Translations under genes and position numbers: made by a program
Shown: positions 28,626 to 38,912 of the stretch, piece after piece
How positions within the stretch are numbered: position 1 is the first letter of the stretch
How the letters are laid out: each line of letters begins with the position of its first letter
The notes under the pieces: generated by a model
What the model saw: the letters and a program-made list of their open reading frames with translations, nothing else
What the model was told of the DNA's origin: nothing
Database searches by the model: none
DNA from: Planctomycetota bacterium
GTDB lineage: Bacteria; Planctomycetota; Planctomycetia; Planctomycetales; Planctomycetaceae
DNA: 64,000 bases
Assembly: GCA_003388505.1 (NCBI GenBank)
Contig: QQVO01000020.1
Location: 20,770 to 84,769, forward strand
Direction of reading: 5' to 3'

Positions 28626-31600
28626 ATGTCCAGGTTCTTCATCCATCGCCCGATCTTCGCGTCGGTGATCTCGATTGTGATCGTGATCGCCGGAGTCGTG
28701 ACGTTCCAAACTCTCCCGGTGGCGAAATTCCCCCAGGTCTCACCGCCGACTGTAGAGGTCAAAGCGATCTACCCCGGCGCCGATGCCGAGACGATCGCAG
28801 AGACCGTCGCGGCGCCGATCGAGCAGGAAGTCAACGGCGTCGAAGGCATGATCTACATGTCCTCGACCAGCGCCGGCGACGGAACCTACACGCTGACGGT
28901 GACGTTTGAACTCGGCACCGACATGGACATGGCGTCCGTGCTCGTGCAGAATCGGGTCGCCATCGCAGAACCCAAACTGCCCGAAGACGTGCGCCGCCAG
29001 GGCATCACGACGAAGAAGAAGTCGACGCAGATTCTGCAGTTTGTCGCGCTTTATTCGCCGGACGATCGCTATGACGCGCTGTACCTGAGCAACTACGGAC
29101 TGGACATCAAGGACGAATTGAGTCGGCTGGCCGGAGTGGGCGAGGTTACGGTGTTCGGTCGCGGCGACTACAGCATGCGCGTCTGGCTCGATCCGCAGAA
29201 GCTCAAGCAGCGCGGACTGACGACCGAGGACGTCGTCAACGCCGTCCGCGAACAGAACGTGCAGGTCGCGGCGGGACAGATCGGTGCGGCCCCGGCGCCC
29301 GACGGCACAGCGTTTCAACTCACGGTGAACACCCAGGGACGGCTGAAAAACGTTGAGGACTTCGAGCAGATCATCATCACGACCGGCGAAGGGGGGCGCG
29401 TGCTGCGGGTGGCGGACGTCGCCCGGGTCGAACTCGGGGCCAAGAACTATACGTTCGATTCCAACTTTAACGGCAAACCGTCCGCATCGCTCGCCATCTA
29501 CCAGCTACCGGAGGCCAACGCGGTTGAGACGTCGGGCCTGGTCAGCTCCAAGATTGACGAACTTCAGGCCGCCGCCGACTGGCCGGCAGGCCTGGAGGTG
29601 CAGATCCCCTTCGACACCACACGCTTCGTCGAGGCTTCGATCGACGAAGTTTACAACACGCTGCTCATCGCGGCCGCGCTCGTGGTGCTGGTGATCTTCA
29701 TCTTTCTGCAGGACTGGCGGGCCACCATTGTCCCTGTCGCCGCGATCCCGGTTTCGTTAATCGGCACGTTTGCCGTCATGGCGGGCCTCGGGTTTTCGAT
29801 CAACATGCTTTCGCTGTTCGGCATCGTTCTGGCCATCGGAATCGTCGTGGACGACGCGATCGTGGTCGTCGAAAACACGACCCGCCATCTCCAGGCCGGC
29901 CTTTCGCCCAGGGATGCCGCCGTCAAGGCGATGTCCGAGATCACCGGTCCTGTGATTGCCACCACGCTCGTTCTGCTCGCCGTGTTCGTTCCGACGGCGT
30001 TCATGGGGGGCATCACCGGACAATTGAATCGCCAGTTCGCGCTGACCATCGCTGCGGCCGTGATTATCAGCACCATCAACGCGCTCACGCTCAGCCCCGC
30101 GTTGTGCGGCCTGGTCCTGCGTCCTCCCAAGCAGAGCCAGTTCGTTCTGTTTCGATGGTTCAATTCCGCGTTCGATGGAATCACCGGCGCTTACACATTC
30201 GTGATCAAACATCTGGTACGCGTCGTAGCGCTCGTCATGCTGGTCTATGTCGGACTGGTGGGCCTTACGGGATGGTCGCTCGGGCAGCTTCCGACCGGAT
30301 TCGTTCCGACCGAGGACCAGGGCTACATGTTCGTCGACATCCAGCTTCCCGACGCCGCCTCCATGCAGCGGACGGAGGGCGTCATGGAAGCGCTTAACGA
30401 CGTCTATGCCGAAACGCCCGGTGTCACCGATTGGGTTTCCATCGCCGGATATTCGCTGCTCGGGGGGAACGCCGGCTCCAACCTGGGTTTTTCCGTCCTG
30501 ATCTTCAAGCCGTGGGAGGAACGCAACGAACCGGGCCTCAGCCAGGCAGCGATCCAAAAACACTTGCAGCAAGAGTTCGCCGGAATCCAGCAGGCGCGCG
30601 TTTTCGGGTTCATACCCCCGCCGATCGACGGCCTGGGCAACGCGGGCGGCTTTCAGATGGAAGTCCGGGACAACGGATCCGCGGGTTACGCGCGATTGCA
30701 AGCGGTCGCCGAGGACATGGCGGCTGCCGGCAACGGGCAGACCGGCCTGCAGGCGCTGAACACGACGTTTCGGGCCAATGTGCCGCAGCTTTTCGCCGAT
30801 GTCGATCGCACGAAGGCGAAGACGATGTCCGTCCCGCTCAGTTCCGTATTCGGAACCTTGCAGGCCTATCTGGGATCGGCCTACGTGAACGACTTCACCT
30901 ACGAAAATCGCTCTTATCAGGTGCGCCTGCAGGCCGAACCGGAGTTCCGTGCCTCCCCCGAGGACATCGAAAGTCTCGACGTGCGCGACGCGGCGGGACG
31001 CATGGTTCCCATGGCGTCGCTGGTCGACGTCAGTGAGAGATTCGGCCCGACCGTCGTGCGGCGGTACAACCTCTCGCCCAGCGCCGCGATCAACGGCTCT
31101 CCCGCCCCCGGTTTCAGTTCCGGCCAGGCCCTGGCGTTGATGGAGCAGATGGCCGCACAACGCCTGCCGGCCTCTTTCGATTTCGAGTGGACCGGCATGT
31201 CGTACCAGGAAATCCAGGCTGGGAAGGGTCAAGCGACGGTCTTCATACTGGCAGTCGTTTTCGTCTTCCTCGTGTTGGCCGCCCAATATGAAAGTTGGAC
31301 CAGTCCCGCGGCGGTGATCGCCGTCGTTCCTCTGGCCGTGTTGGGTGTGGTCATCGCCCTGCTCCTTCGCGGCGCCGATAACAACACCTACACGCAGATC
31401 GGCATCGTCCTGCTCGTCGGCCTCGCGAGCAAGAACGCGATTCTGATCGTCGAGTTCGCCAGCGAAGAGCGAAGCAAAGGCGTCTCGATCCGCGAGTCGG
31501 CCGTGAACGCTGCCAATCTCCGTTTTCGGGCGATTCTGATGACGGCGTTCTCATCGATTCTCGGGTTCCTGCCGCTGCTCGTCGCCAGCGGCGCCGGCGC

Positions 31601-31760
31601 CGCGAGCCGCCAGGCGGTCGGCAACGCCGTGGTCGGGGGAATGTTGGCGGCGACAGTCTTCTCGCTCACCTTTGTGCCGACCTTCTTTGTTGTGTTCCGC
31701 AAGTTGTCTGAGTTGCGCAGCGCGAACGCGGAGACAACGCCTCCTGCAATCGAATCCTGA
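28626..31760 (+). CDS. RND multidrug efflux permease (HAE1 family)
   Basis: This 1044-residue inner-membrane proton-driven pump has the AcrB/MexB layout: two sets of transmembrane helices, each following a large periplasmic loop. Motifs include MSRFFIHRPIFASVISIVIV, FPQVSPPTVEVKAIYPGADA, the TM4 acidic pair GIVVDDAIVVVENTTRHL, and GLASKNAILIVEFA in the C-terminal half. Substrate is unknown; the family exports hydrophobic drugs and detergents. It is in an operon with the adaptor immediately upstream. Confidence 0.95.
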   Translation: MSRFFIHRPIFASVISIVIVIAGVVTFQTLPVAKFPQVSPPTVEVKAIYPGADAETIAETVAAPIEQEVNGVEGMIYMSSTSAGDGTYTLTVTFELGTDMDMASVLVQNRVAIAEPKLPEDVRRQGITTKKKSTQILQFVALYSPDDRYDALYLSNYGLDIKDELSRLAGVGEVTVFGRGDYSMRVWLDPQKLKQRGLTTEDVVNAVREQNVQVAAGQIGAAPAPDGTAFQLTVNTQGRLKNVEDFEQIIITTGEGGRVLRVADVARVELGAKNYTFDSNFNGKPSASLAIYQLPEANAVETSGLVSSKIDELQAAADWPAGLEVQIPFDTTRFVEASIDEVYNTLLIAAALVVLVIFIFLQDWRATIVPVAAIPVSLIGTFAVMAGLGFSINMLSLFGIVLAIGIVVDDAIVVVENTTRHLQAGLSPRDAAVKAMSEITGPVIATTLVLLAVFVPTAFMGGITGQLNRQFALTIAAAVIISTINALTLSPALCGLVLRPPKQSQFVLFRWFNSAFDGITGAYTFVIKHLVRVVALVMLVYVGLVGLTGWSLGQLPTGFVPTEDQGYMFVDIQLPDAASMQRTEGVMEALNDVYAETPGVTDWVSIAGYSLLGGNAGSNLGFSVLIFKPWEERNEPGLSQAAIQKHLQQEFAGIQQARVFGFIPPPIDGLGNAGGFQMEVRDNGSAGYARLQAVAEDMAAAGNGQTGLQALNTTFRANVPQLFADVDRTKAKTMSVPLSSVFGTLQAYLGSAYVNDFTYENRSYQVRLQAEPEFRASPEDIESLDVRDAAGRMVPMASLVDVSERFGPTVVRRYNLSPSAAINGSPAPGFSSGQALALMEQMAAQRLPASFDFEWTGMSYQEIQAGKGQATVFILAVVFVFLVLAAQYESWTSPAAVIAVVPLAVLGVVIALLLRGADNNTYTQIGIVLLVGLASKNAILIVEFASEERSKGVSIRESAVNAANLRFRAILMTAFSSILGFLPLLVASGAGAASRQAVGNAVVGGMLAATVFSLTFVPTFFVVFRKLSELRSANAETTPPAIES

Positions 31761-31801
31761 CGCACGCGCGTCCTCAATCGACAGATTTCTGTTCGCCGTC
31801 A

Positions 31802-32338
31802 ATGCTCATGGTTCTGCTCGTCACCGCCTTGTGTGTGGTCACATCTGTGATCTTGCACTGCCAGGCGCTGCTGCACCTCTCCGACTGGCTGAAGAAACAG
31901 CTTCGCCGCCGGCGTTATCCGATCGTCATCGGCGTCTTCGGAGCGCTCGCCGCGCACATGGCCGAGGTTGCGATCTTTGCTCTGGGGTACGATTTCCTCG
32001 ACGACACGCGCTACGGCCGGCTCGTGCCGCTCACTATGGACACGATGGAAAGTGGCGGCGTCACCGGCGCATCCAGCGACTACTGGTACTATTCGTTCGT
32101 AAGCTATACGTCGCTGGGATTCGGGGACATCGTCCCCACCGGCGCGCTGCGATACATGACCGCCGTCGAGACGTTGACCGGACTCGTGCTCATCGCCTGG
32201 ACGGCCTCGTTTCTCTACATGCAGATGCTGCGCATCTTCCGCGAAGACCACACCCTTGAAGACTCCTTGTCTTCAGGTTCGCACGTTGGCTCTCAATCGG
32301 CGCAGCAGAAAAATCCCCAGCCCGACCGGCCGAACTGA
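31802..32338 (+). CDS. Small two-transmembrane ion channel (Ion_trans_2 type)
   Basis: This 178-residue membrane protein has an N-terminal helix (MLMVLLVTALCVVTSVI), a second (PIVIGVFGALAAHMAEVAIF), and a pore loop followed by a last helix (MTAVETLTGLVLIAWTASFLYM). The pore carries SYTSLGFGDIVPTG, a variant of the potassium-channel filter T-V-G-Y-G-D with Leu and Phe at the second and fourth places. No RCK domain follows, only a polar tail. It is 41 bases after the RND pump on the same strand, but may have its own promoter. Selectivity is uncertain because of the altered filter. Confidence 0.8.
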   Translation: MLMVLLVTALCVVTSVILHCQALLHLSDWLKKQLRRRRYPIVIGVFGALAAHMAEVAIFALGYDFLDDTRYGRLVPLTMDTMESGGVTGASSDYWYYSFVSYTSLGFGDIVPTGALRYMTAVETLTGLVLIAWTASFLYMQMLRIFREDHTLEDSLSSGSHVGSQSAQQKNPQPDRPN

Positions 32339-32378
32339 AGAACCCCCGCCTGACGAGTGGCGACCTTGTCAAACAACG

Positions 32379-32410
32379 AAAAAGACCCCGAGTGGCCCAC
32401 CCTCGGGGTC
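32379..32410 (-). terminator. Rho-independent terminator for the pilin-like gene
   Basis: Arms gaccccgag (32384-32392) and ctcggggtc (32402-32410) form a 9-bp stem with a 9-base loop. On the minus strand the stem is followed by five T (32379-32383), the canonical arrangement, about 108 bases after the stop of the minus-strand pilin-like gene. Confidence 0.8.
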
Positions 32411-32517
32411 GCGAATCACTCCATCAAGCGCATTGAACGGATTGACTCAACTCGGTTGCCAGGCATTCGATCATGAACCCGCCTCGGTACACGGTTTCGG
32501 GCGCGGCTGCGCACTGA

Positions 32518-32847
<330 letters not shown>

Positions 32848-33657
32848 GCTTCGAGTTCCTTTGACCTGAGTTGAGACATAAACCGAATCACGCGTGTCGC
32901 GAGCAGTGGCGACCGACCACTCGCGCAACGCCGCCGCGCTTTCGGCGGCACAGGGCTGATTCTCCCCGTGCCGGGAAAGTCACCGCGGTTGAACGACGAT
33001 GCCCGGACCAGGCAGCCGTTCGTCCTGGCAGGATCGGTCGCATGCGTCGTGGCCGCGGCAGGGTCGGAGCCAAGGCGTTTCCCGGTTCAGTCCGGTGATT
33101 TCGATCGGGACGCTTGTTGCCTGAATCCGACCCGGCATGTTGCGGAATGGACGCATGCGGCGTGCCGTCAACGTCGCAGATCACGCTCGGCGCACCGCGC
33201 CGGAAGGATCGTGAGAGTGCGGACGATGGCAAATCGTTGTCCGACGGCACATTCATTGTGCCGAAAGCGATCCTGCAAGAGCCGAACCGTCGCCTAAGCC
33301 GCATCGTCCCGGCCCGGAGAAAGCGATCGCGGAGGCGAACATTTCGTTCGTTCAGATGTTCAATCGACTGAACGCAGCGGGGGTCGCCTCGCACCGGTCG
33401 ATGCAAATGCACGGCGATTACCGCTCGCAGCCAATCAACGGCTGACTCCGATTGCAACGATCGTGCCGCTTGACTTGCGGATGTCCGTCAAGGCAAGCCA
33501 CATGGCCGCCGTGTGCACCGCTTGGCAGGGCGCGAGTTTGGGGCTAGCATGCTCTCGTCAAATCGCGGTGCGGGCTCCTGGCGGAATCGCAGCCGACCAG
33601 GCTGGGACAGGAACACCTGAATTCGGTTTCGCATGCATTCATCCCAGGAGGTGGAGC
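32848..33657. other. Long divergent gap with no convincing gene
   Basis: These 810 bases between the pilin-like gene and the next plus-strand gene contain only open frames with Arg-rich, low-complexity translations, no ribosome sites and no recognised family. I see no tRNA, rRNA or clear riboswitch. It could hold a decayed gene or a regulatory RNA but nothing in the sequence supports a specific call. Confidence 0.5.
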
Positions 33658-34914
33658 ATGAGTGATCGCGCCAATCCTCAGTCCGAACAGACGATCAGCG
33701 GTTCCGCGGCGCCGTGGAAATGCTCCGAAAGCGATTTCAACGCGCTGCTCGCGGCAGTCGCCGAATTCTGGAAGCGGCCCGCCGACCTCCGCGCCGAACG
33801 GTCCATCTCGGAATCGATTGAGCGGCTGGCCGAAACCTGGCCGGGCGGGTCGCGCGCCCTCAACGCGAAGCGCACCGCACAGCTCAGTCAGCTCGGCCGA
33901 TTTACGCAGCGCTATGTCGCGACGCGTCGCGTGCGAGCGGATGGCAGCCTGTCGCCGATGGAACGCCCAAGACCCACCCGAGATGGAGTGCCGGCCCGAC
34001 TGCGGAAGATCGTCGAATCCGACGTCGACCGATACCCCGGAGGTTGGAAGCAGTTTCTGATTGACGAACAGCCGCTGGTTCGCGCCAATTGCGCCGACTT
34101 CAAGCGGCTGGTCCGTCAGACCGTCACCGAAGGACTGCAGGAACTGAAATCGGTCGATCAACGAATCGTGCCGCTCCTGCTGGCGAATCTGCTCGATCTG
34201 CTCTCGGCCTACCGGCACGTGTTTCTTCAGGTTGCAGAGGCCCATCCCACGGCGCTACAGCGAATCGACGTCGGAGAAGTCGACGTCATGATCGAGTTTG
34301 TCACGGCCGTCGGCAGAAAGACTCCGCTCACCAGGCAGGAATTCGCCCAGTTCATTCAGCTCGTCTTGATGAACTGGAAATCGTCCGATCCGGCGGCGAC
34401 CGTGCTCCGCGGCCGCATCGTGCACTCCGGACTGGATGGAAAGCCGGATGTCCTCAAGAAATGGATCGCGCCATTCGTACGGGAATTGTCCAACCGCAGT
34501 CTGCTGGGCCGGTTGCATGCCGTGTATGCGGAGAAGACCGGGCGATCAGCGCCCTCACCGCGCAAGGATTTCCCGCGCGGCAATTTGCACAGTCCCAGTG
34601 TGCTTGAGCACGACACCGGCGAACTGACGACCTCTGATACGGGTTTGAACATGGTCGTTCCGATCGGCGCCCCCATGCCGGAACACCTGCACGTACTCAG
34701 GAATTACGTGAAGTCCTCCTCGCTGTCGGCCGTCGTCACCCTGCGGGAAGCGATGCGCATCGCCAGGGCGAATCCCGACGTGCTCGGTCACCGCCAGTAC
34801 GTGTTGCGGACGTTTCAGGAGGACGGGTGGGTGATGGCGAATCAGAAGGGCGGCGAGCCGGTCTTCGAGAAGCGGGCGGGAGTCAGCGGGTCGCCCTCAC
34901 CGAGTGCTCGCTGA
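33658..34914 (+). CDS. Uncharacterised protein
   Basis: I do not recognise this 418-residue soluble protein. The start is well supported by GGAGGTGGAGC directly before ATG 33658; the frame continues open upstream but without a start signal. It has no signal peptide or membrane helix. The middle (EFVTAVGRKTPLTRQEFAQF; GLDGKPDVLKKWIAPFVREL) looks helical. The C-terminal part reads VVPIGAPMPEHLHVLRNYVK and ends in a basic, Ser-rich tail. It ends 18 bases from the convergent mrdA stop. Nothing around it suggests a role. Confidence 0.75.
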   Translation: MSDRANPQSEQTISGSAAPWKCSESDFNALLAAVAEFWKRPADLRAERSISESIERLAETWPGGSRALNAKRTAQLSQLGRFTQRYVATRRVRADGSLSPMERPRPTRDGVPARLRKIVESDVDRYPGGWKQFLIDEQPLVRANCADFKRLVRQTVTEGLQELKSVDQRIVPLLLANLLDLLSAYRHVFLQVAEAHPTALQRIDVGEVDVMIEFVTAVGRKTPLTRQEFAQFIQLVLMNWKSSDPAATVLRGRIVHSGLDGKPDVLKKWIAPFVRELSNRSLLGRLHAVYAEKTGRSAPSPRKDFPRGNLHSPSVLEHDTGELTTSDTGLNMVVPIGAPMPEHLHVLRNYVKSSSLSAVVTLREAMRIARANPDVLGHRQYVLRTFQEDGWVMANQKGGEPVFEKRAGVSGSPSPSAR

Positions 34915-34932
34915 GCTGCTCCGGGCGAGTGT

Positions 34933-37233
34933 TCATTCGCCGGCCCTCCGGCCGTCGGACGCGACTTCCGGACTGTCGTTCGCGGATGAGTGGGGGAGCA
35001 ACACACCGAATTCGAGCATCGCTTCGACGAATTGTCTCGCAACCGGCCCGGCGCTGCGCCCCCCCGAGCCTCCCTCTTCCAACACGACGACGAACGCCAC
35101 TTGCGGCTCATCGGCCGGAGCATACCCGGCAAACCAGGCATGGTCGTTGCGGCCTCCTCCGATCTCCGCCGTCCCTGTCTTGCCGGCGATCGGAATCTGC
35201 TCCAGTCGCACTCTCTTGCCGGTGCCTCGCGGATGTTCGACGACCTGCCGCAAGCCGGCACGCACCCTCAACAGCGTCTCCGGGGAAAGCCCGGGAATTC
35301 GTGAGAGTTCGGGGACGTGCAATTCATCGACCGCGTGGTTCGTCAATCGGATCGGGGATGCGGAAGTCGGTTTGTGATCTTCCGGAAACCGCTCCTCGAA
35401 AAAATGCGGCTGCACGAGATACCCGTCATTCGCAACGGCCGCCATCATCCTGGCAACTTGCAACGGCGTCACGGTCAGCGTTGCCTGGCCGATCGCAAAC
35501 TGCCGCGTCGTTCCCGGATACCACGGCTCTGAGTCAGGCGACGGATGCGGATCCGGGAGATGCCCCCCCTTTTCGCCCGCGACGCCCGCCCCGGTGGGAC
35601 GCCCGAGGCCGAAGCGGGCCGCCCACTCCTGGATCGCCGCAGGTCCCATCCGTTGGGCCGCGTCGAAGAAGTACACGTTGCACGACTGGCACAGCGCCGA
35701 CTCCAGGTTCATGTCGCCGTGACCGACGCCGTAGTGGCGATAGATGTAGCAGCGGTCGCGGCTCGGGTCTTCGAGGTATCCGCGGCAATGGTAGTGGGCC
35801 TCGGGATCGACCAGCCCGCTCTCGATCATTGCGATCGCCGTCAGGGTCTTGAACACCGACCCCGGCGGGATCGTCATCTGCGTCACGCGCGGGAAGAACG
35901 GACGACGTGGATCGGCCAGCACCCGCCGCCACTCGTCGGCGTCATAATCGACCAGCAGCCCCGCATCGTGTCGAGGCGCGGCGGCCGCAGCGAGGACGCG
36001 TCCGGAATGCACCTCGATCGCGACGATGGAACCTCCTTGGGGAGGCGGCTCTTCGCCGGAGACGGCGGAATCGCTCCCGCTTTCCGCCTCAACAGAACCA
36101 CTCAGAGCGTGATCGAGCAGAGACTCGGCACGTGCCTGCAATCGGCTGTCAATCGTGATGACGACGTCTCTCCCGTGGACCGGATCGCGCACCGTTTCCT
36201 CGTGAAGGACGTCTCCCCGGTGATCGCGAACGATCCGCCGCAGTCCTCTCCGGCCGCGCAGTCCGGCGTCGTAGGCCTGTTCGATTCCGCTGCGTCCGAC
36301 TCGGTCGCCCGTCTCCAGGTTGAGGGGATCCCCCTCAGGGTACTGCTTCTGGCGGTCGCGATATTCCTCGCCGGTCAAGGGAGTGCGGACGCCAATCAGA
36401 TGAGAGGCGAAGGTTCCTTCAGGATAGACCCGACGGGTCGACTGGCGGATACGGACGCCGGGGAAGCGGCTCGGCACGGATTCGACGGCAGCGACGACCT
36501 CTAACGGAACGTCTTCAACAACGACATGGTCAGTTTCCTGCTCGGAGATGATGAGTGGGTCACGGACGATGCGTTCGGGAGGAGTCGTCAATTCGTTCTT
36601 CAAGGCGCTCCAATGCTGCTCCCACCAACTCCCTTCGCTGAATTCATCGCGCTTCGTGGCCGGTCCCTGGGCGGATGCGATCCGTTGCTCTCGGACCGCC
36701 AGGACGTGTTCATAGATCCGCTCCACCCGCCGCTGCTGTTGACGGCAGCGGGACGCGAGTGCGTCGCGTGAGAGGCCGGTCGCCTCGCAGATCGCCTCGT
36801 ACAGGGCGTCGCGCCGCCGCAGCACTTCGTGACGGGCGGCGTCCATCGCGTCGGAATCGCTGCGCTCGCGCGGCCCTAGCCGAGTGCGCGCCTGTCGTGT
36901 CAGCCAGTCCGAATCGACCGGTTCCTCGAACCAACGGTAGTGGATCGCCAGGTTGAACTGCGGCGCATCGTAGGCCAGCACCCGTCCATCCGTCGTCAGG
37001 ATTCGTCCGTCGCGGCTCACGATCGGTTCGTACGACACAACTGGCTGGTCCCAGCGTCCGGCGAATTCGTCAGCGGAGAGAAGCTTGAGCGCCGAGACTC
37101 GAACCGCTATTCCCGACAGCAGCAACGCCATCGCCAGAAAGAGAACGAACAGACGAAGATGCGGCGCATGGTCGAGCGACGGCTTTTCCGGCCGAGCCAG
37201 AATTTGAACGTCGTTGAGGGGACGATTTCGCAT
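34933..37233 (-). CDS. mrdA: Penicillin-binding protein 2 (elongation transpeptidase)
   Basis: PBP2 crosslinks peptidoglycan during lateral wall growth with the MreBCD complex. This 766-residue protein has one N-terminal membrane helix (LFVLFLAMALLLSGIAV), a dimerisation domain (PVVSYEPIVSRDGRILTTDG), and the transpeptidase with the active-site SVFK (TIPPGSVFKTLTAI), SCN (CQSCNVYFFDAA) and KTG (PIAGKTGTAEIG) motifs. All three catalytic motifs are intact. It is longer than the E. coli enzyme, with an inserted helical stretch near residues 110-230. It follows mreD by 29 bases. rodA is not in the window. Confidence 0.95.
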   Translation of the reverse strand: MRNRPLNDVQILARPEKPSLDHAPHLRLFVLFLAMALLLSGIAVRVSALKLLSADEFAGRWDQPVVSYEPIVSRDGRILTTDGRVLAYDAPQFNLAIHYRWFEEPVDSDWLTRQARTRLGPRERSDSDAMDAARHEVLRRRDALYEAICEATGLSRDALASRCRQQQRRVERIYEHVLAVREQRIASAQGPATKRDEFSEGSWWEQHWSALKNELTTPPERIVRDPLIISEQETDHVVVEDVPLEVVAAVESVPSRFPGVRIRQSTRRVYPEGTFASHLIGVRTPLTGEEYRDRQKQYPEGDPLNLETGDRVGRSGIEQAYDAGLRGRRGLRRIVRDHRGDVLHEETVRDPVHGRDVVITIDSRLQARAESLLDHALSGSVEAESGSDSAVSGEEPPPQGGSIVAIEVHSGRVLAAAAAPRHDAGLLVDYDADEWRRVLADPRRPFFPRVTQMTIPPGSVFKTLTAIAMIESGLVDPEAHYHCRGYLEDPSRDRCYIYRHYGVGHGDMNLESALCQSCNVYFFDAAQRMGPAAIQEWAARFGLGRPTGAGVAGEKGGHLPDPHPSPDSEPWYPGTTRQFAIGQATLTVTPLQVARMMAAVANDGYLVQPHFFEERFPEDHKPTSASPIRLTNHAVDELHVPELSRIPGLSPETLLRVRAGLRQVVEHPRGTGKRVRLEQIPIAGKTGTAEIGGGRNDHAWFAGYAPADEPQVAFVVVLEEGGSGGRSAGPVARQFVEAMLEFGVLLPHSSANDSPEVASDGRRAGE

Positions 37234-37262
37234 GCTCGCTCACGCGGGGTCGATTCCGTTCG

Positions 37263-37784
37263 TCAGACCGACCGACCAATCTTTCGGGGCGTCAGAAATT
37301 GAGCCAACCACGCGGCGGGCGTCACTCGACAGGCCCACATCGCAATGAACGCCGCGAATCCCGTAGCGACTGCGTCGCTCAGCACGCGTCGTCCCTGTTC
37401 GCCTGAGATGAGCGGCGTTCCAGCCGACAGGTTTTGCAGCAAGCCGGTCAGTACGATCGCGACTCCCACCAGAATCGCGGTCGTCAACCCGAACGCTGCC
37501 GCACTGCGACATCCGCCTCGTCGGATCGCAACGGCCGCCAGACCGGTGAGGGTGCCGACAATCACGATTCCCGGTCCGATGACCCCGGCCCCCGCACAAT
37601 CGCGGAGTAGACCGATGAGTGCGCCCCACAGGACCGCTTCTGCGGCCGGGAAACTCCACGCTGCAAACGCCGCCGCGACCAGCAGCCAGCAGATCGTGAG
37701 ACCGTTGCCGAGTTCTAAGAACTCGCCCGATTCCAGAACAGCCGCTGCGTAGACTGCCATTACAATGAGAATATGACGGATCAT
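37263..37784 (-). CDS. mreD: Rod shape-determining protein MreD
   Basis: This 173-residue integral membrane protein has five or six hydrophobic stretches (for example ILIVMAVYAAAVLES and GIVIVGTLTGLAAVAIRRGG). Sequence conservation in MreD is low, and the call rests largely on its position between mreC and mrdA. Its ATG overlaps the mreC stop by four bases (ATGA), indicating translational coupling. It bridges MreB/MreC to the wall synthases. Confidence 0.85.
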   Translation of the reverse strand: MIRHILIVMAVYAAAVLESGEFLELGNGLTICWLLVAAAFAAWSFPAAEAVLWGALIGLLRDCAGAGVIGPGIVIVGTLTGLAAVAIRRGGCRSAAAFGLTTAILVGVAIVLTGLLQNLSAGTPLISGEQGRRVLSDAVATGFAAFIAMWACRVTPAAWLAQFLTPRKIGRSV

Positions 37785-38854
37785 CGGACCAGCCGATTCT
37801 GTTCGCGGGTAGTGCCTTCGCTGAATCCTCCCACCTGCTGGATCGTCGGCTCGATCCGCGTGGTCGATTCGGGCGAGTCAGCGAATCGCGTCGGATTCAG
37901 AATCTCCCGCAGGATCTCGACCGATGCCAGCGACTCCAACTTGTGGTGCGATTTCAGCGTGATCGACCAGTAGCCGCTCGTTGATTCGTAATCCGCGGCG
38001 ATGATCCGCCCGTAGTGCAGCCGCTGCCGGTCCTGGCCCACGCCGGTTGCTGTGTAGACGTCGTCGCCCACCGAAACCGGTTCGGTGACCGGAATCAATT
38101 CCAGACGGCACGTACCGTCGCCGTTGCCCGCCACAACGCCTTTCGCGCCCAACACAGGACCATGCGGGGAGCGGCGGATGATTTGACCGTAGCCACGAAA
38201 TTCAGGATCACTCACCGCTTGGATGGTGCTCGTCCAATGTCCCGCCCTGGCGATCCGACCCACAATCGTCCGGCCGGCAAAAACCGGCATATCCTCCGAC
38301 ACACCGGAGAGCGATCCCTGGTCGACGTGGATCGCTTCATCGGCCAGCACAAGATCGTCAACGGCGACCCCGCCGGTCGTCCCCCGGTCGACAAGTTTCG
38401 CCAGCCGCGAACGCAGTGCATCGCTCCTATCGCCGATCACTTCGGCGCGAAGCAACTCCGGAATTAGGAGCGGCGGCCCCTCCGTCGGCCGATAGTCAAG
38501 CGAGAGGTCGGCGTCGCCGGCGGACTTCGCGCTCAGCGCGGCGCAACGATGTTGTAGTTCGAGACACCGCCGGCGCCACGCGTCGAGTTCCGACTTCACT
38601 CGCACGATTTCATCCTGATCAGCCGTCTGTGCATCATTGGCGAAGCATTCTTCCACGCGCCGCTGGACGCAGGCCGCTGCGAGGCAGCCGGGAGCGAGTC
38701 CGTCGGAGATCACGGAACGAAGCGCATCGTCGACGGCGGCGGGCGCCAAGGTCAGACCGGCGCCTCCTAGCCAGATCAGCAACAGCGCCGCGACCATCCC
38801 GCGCTGCGAAGCGCCGCGGGCCGCTTGTCGGTAGTCCCTCGTTCGGCGAGGCAT
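37781..38854 (-). CDS. mreC: Rod shape-determining protein MreC
   Basis: This 357-residue bitopic protein has an N-terminal helix (MVAALLLIWLGGAGLTLAP), a coiled coil (about residues 80-115, VRVKSELDAWRRRCLELQHR) and a periplasmic double beta-barrel region with DQGSLSGVSEDMPVFAGRTI and the VGRIARAGHWTSTIQAVSD segment, which are typical MreC positions. It is a divergent MreC with an unusual Cys-rich stretch (CLAAACVQRRVEECF) after the helix. It is 58 bases from mreB and overlaps mreD. Confidence 0.9.
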   Translation of the reverse strand: MPRRTRDYRQAARGASQRGMVAALLLIWLGGAGLTLAPAAVDDALRSVISDGLAPGCLAAACVQRRVEECFANDAQTADQDEIVRVKSELDAWRRRCLELQHRCAALSAKSAGDADLSLDYRPTEGPPLLIPELLRAEVIGDRSDALRSRLAKLVDRGTTGGVAVDDLVLADEAIHVDQGSLSGVSEDMPVFAGRTIVGRIARAGHWTSTIQAVSDPEFRGYGQIIRRSPHGPVLGAKGVVAGNGDGTCRLELIPVTEPVSVGDDVYTATGVGQDRQRLHYGRIIAADYESTSGYWSITLKSHHKLESLASVEILREILNPTRFADSPESTTRIEPTIQQVGGFSEGTTREQNRLVR

Positions 38855-38912
38855 GGTCGAAATTCGATCGGGACGGGAAATGGAAGGCGGGGCCGGCGGT
38901 GGGCCGGCCGGT

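Noticed and set aside
29757..31286. Minus-strand open frame opposite the RND pump
   Set aside because: It is rich in His, Arg and Gly without a family match, and the opposite strand is a textbook RND permease.
32888..33457. Minus-strand open frame of 189 codons in the long gap
   Set aside because: Composition is Arg-rich and irregular, there is no ribosome site and no recognisable motif.
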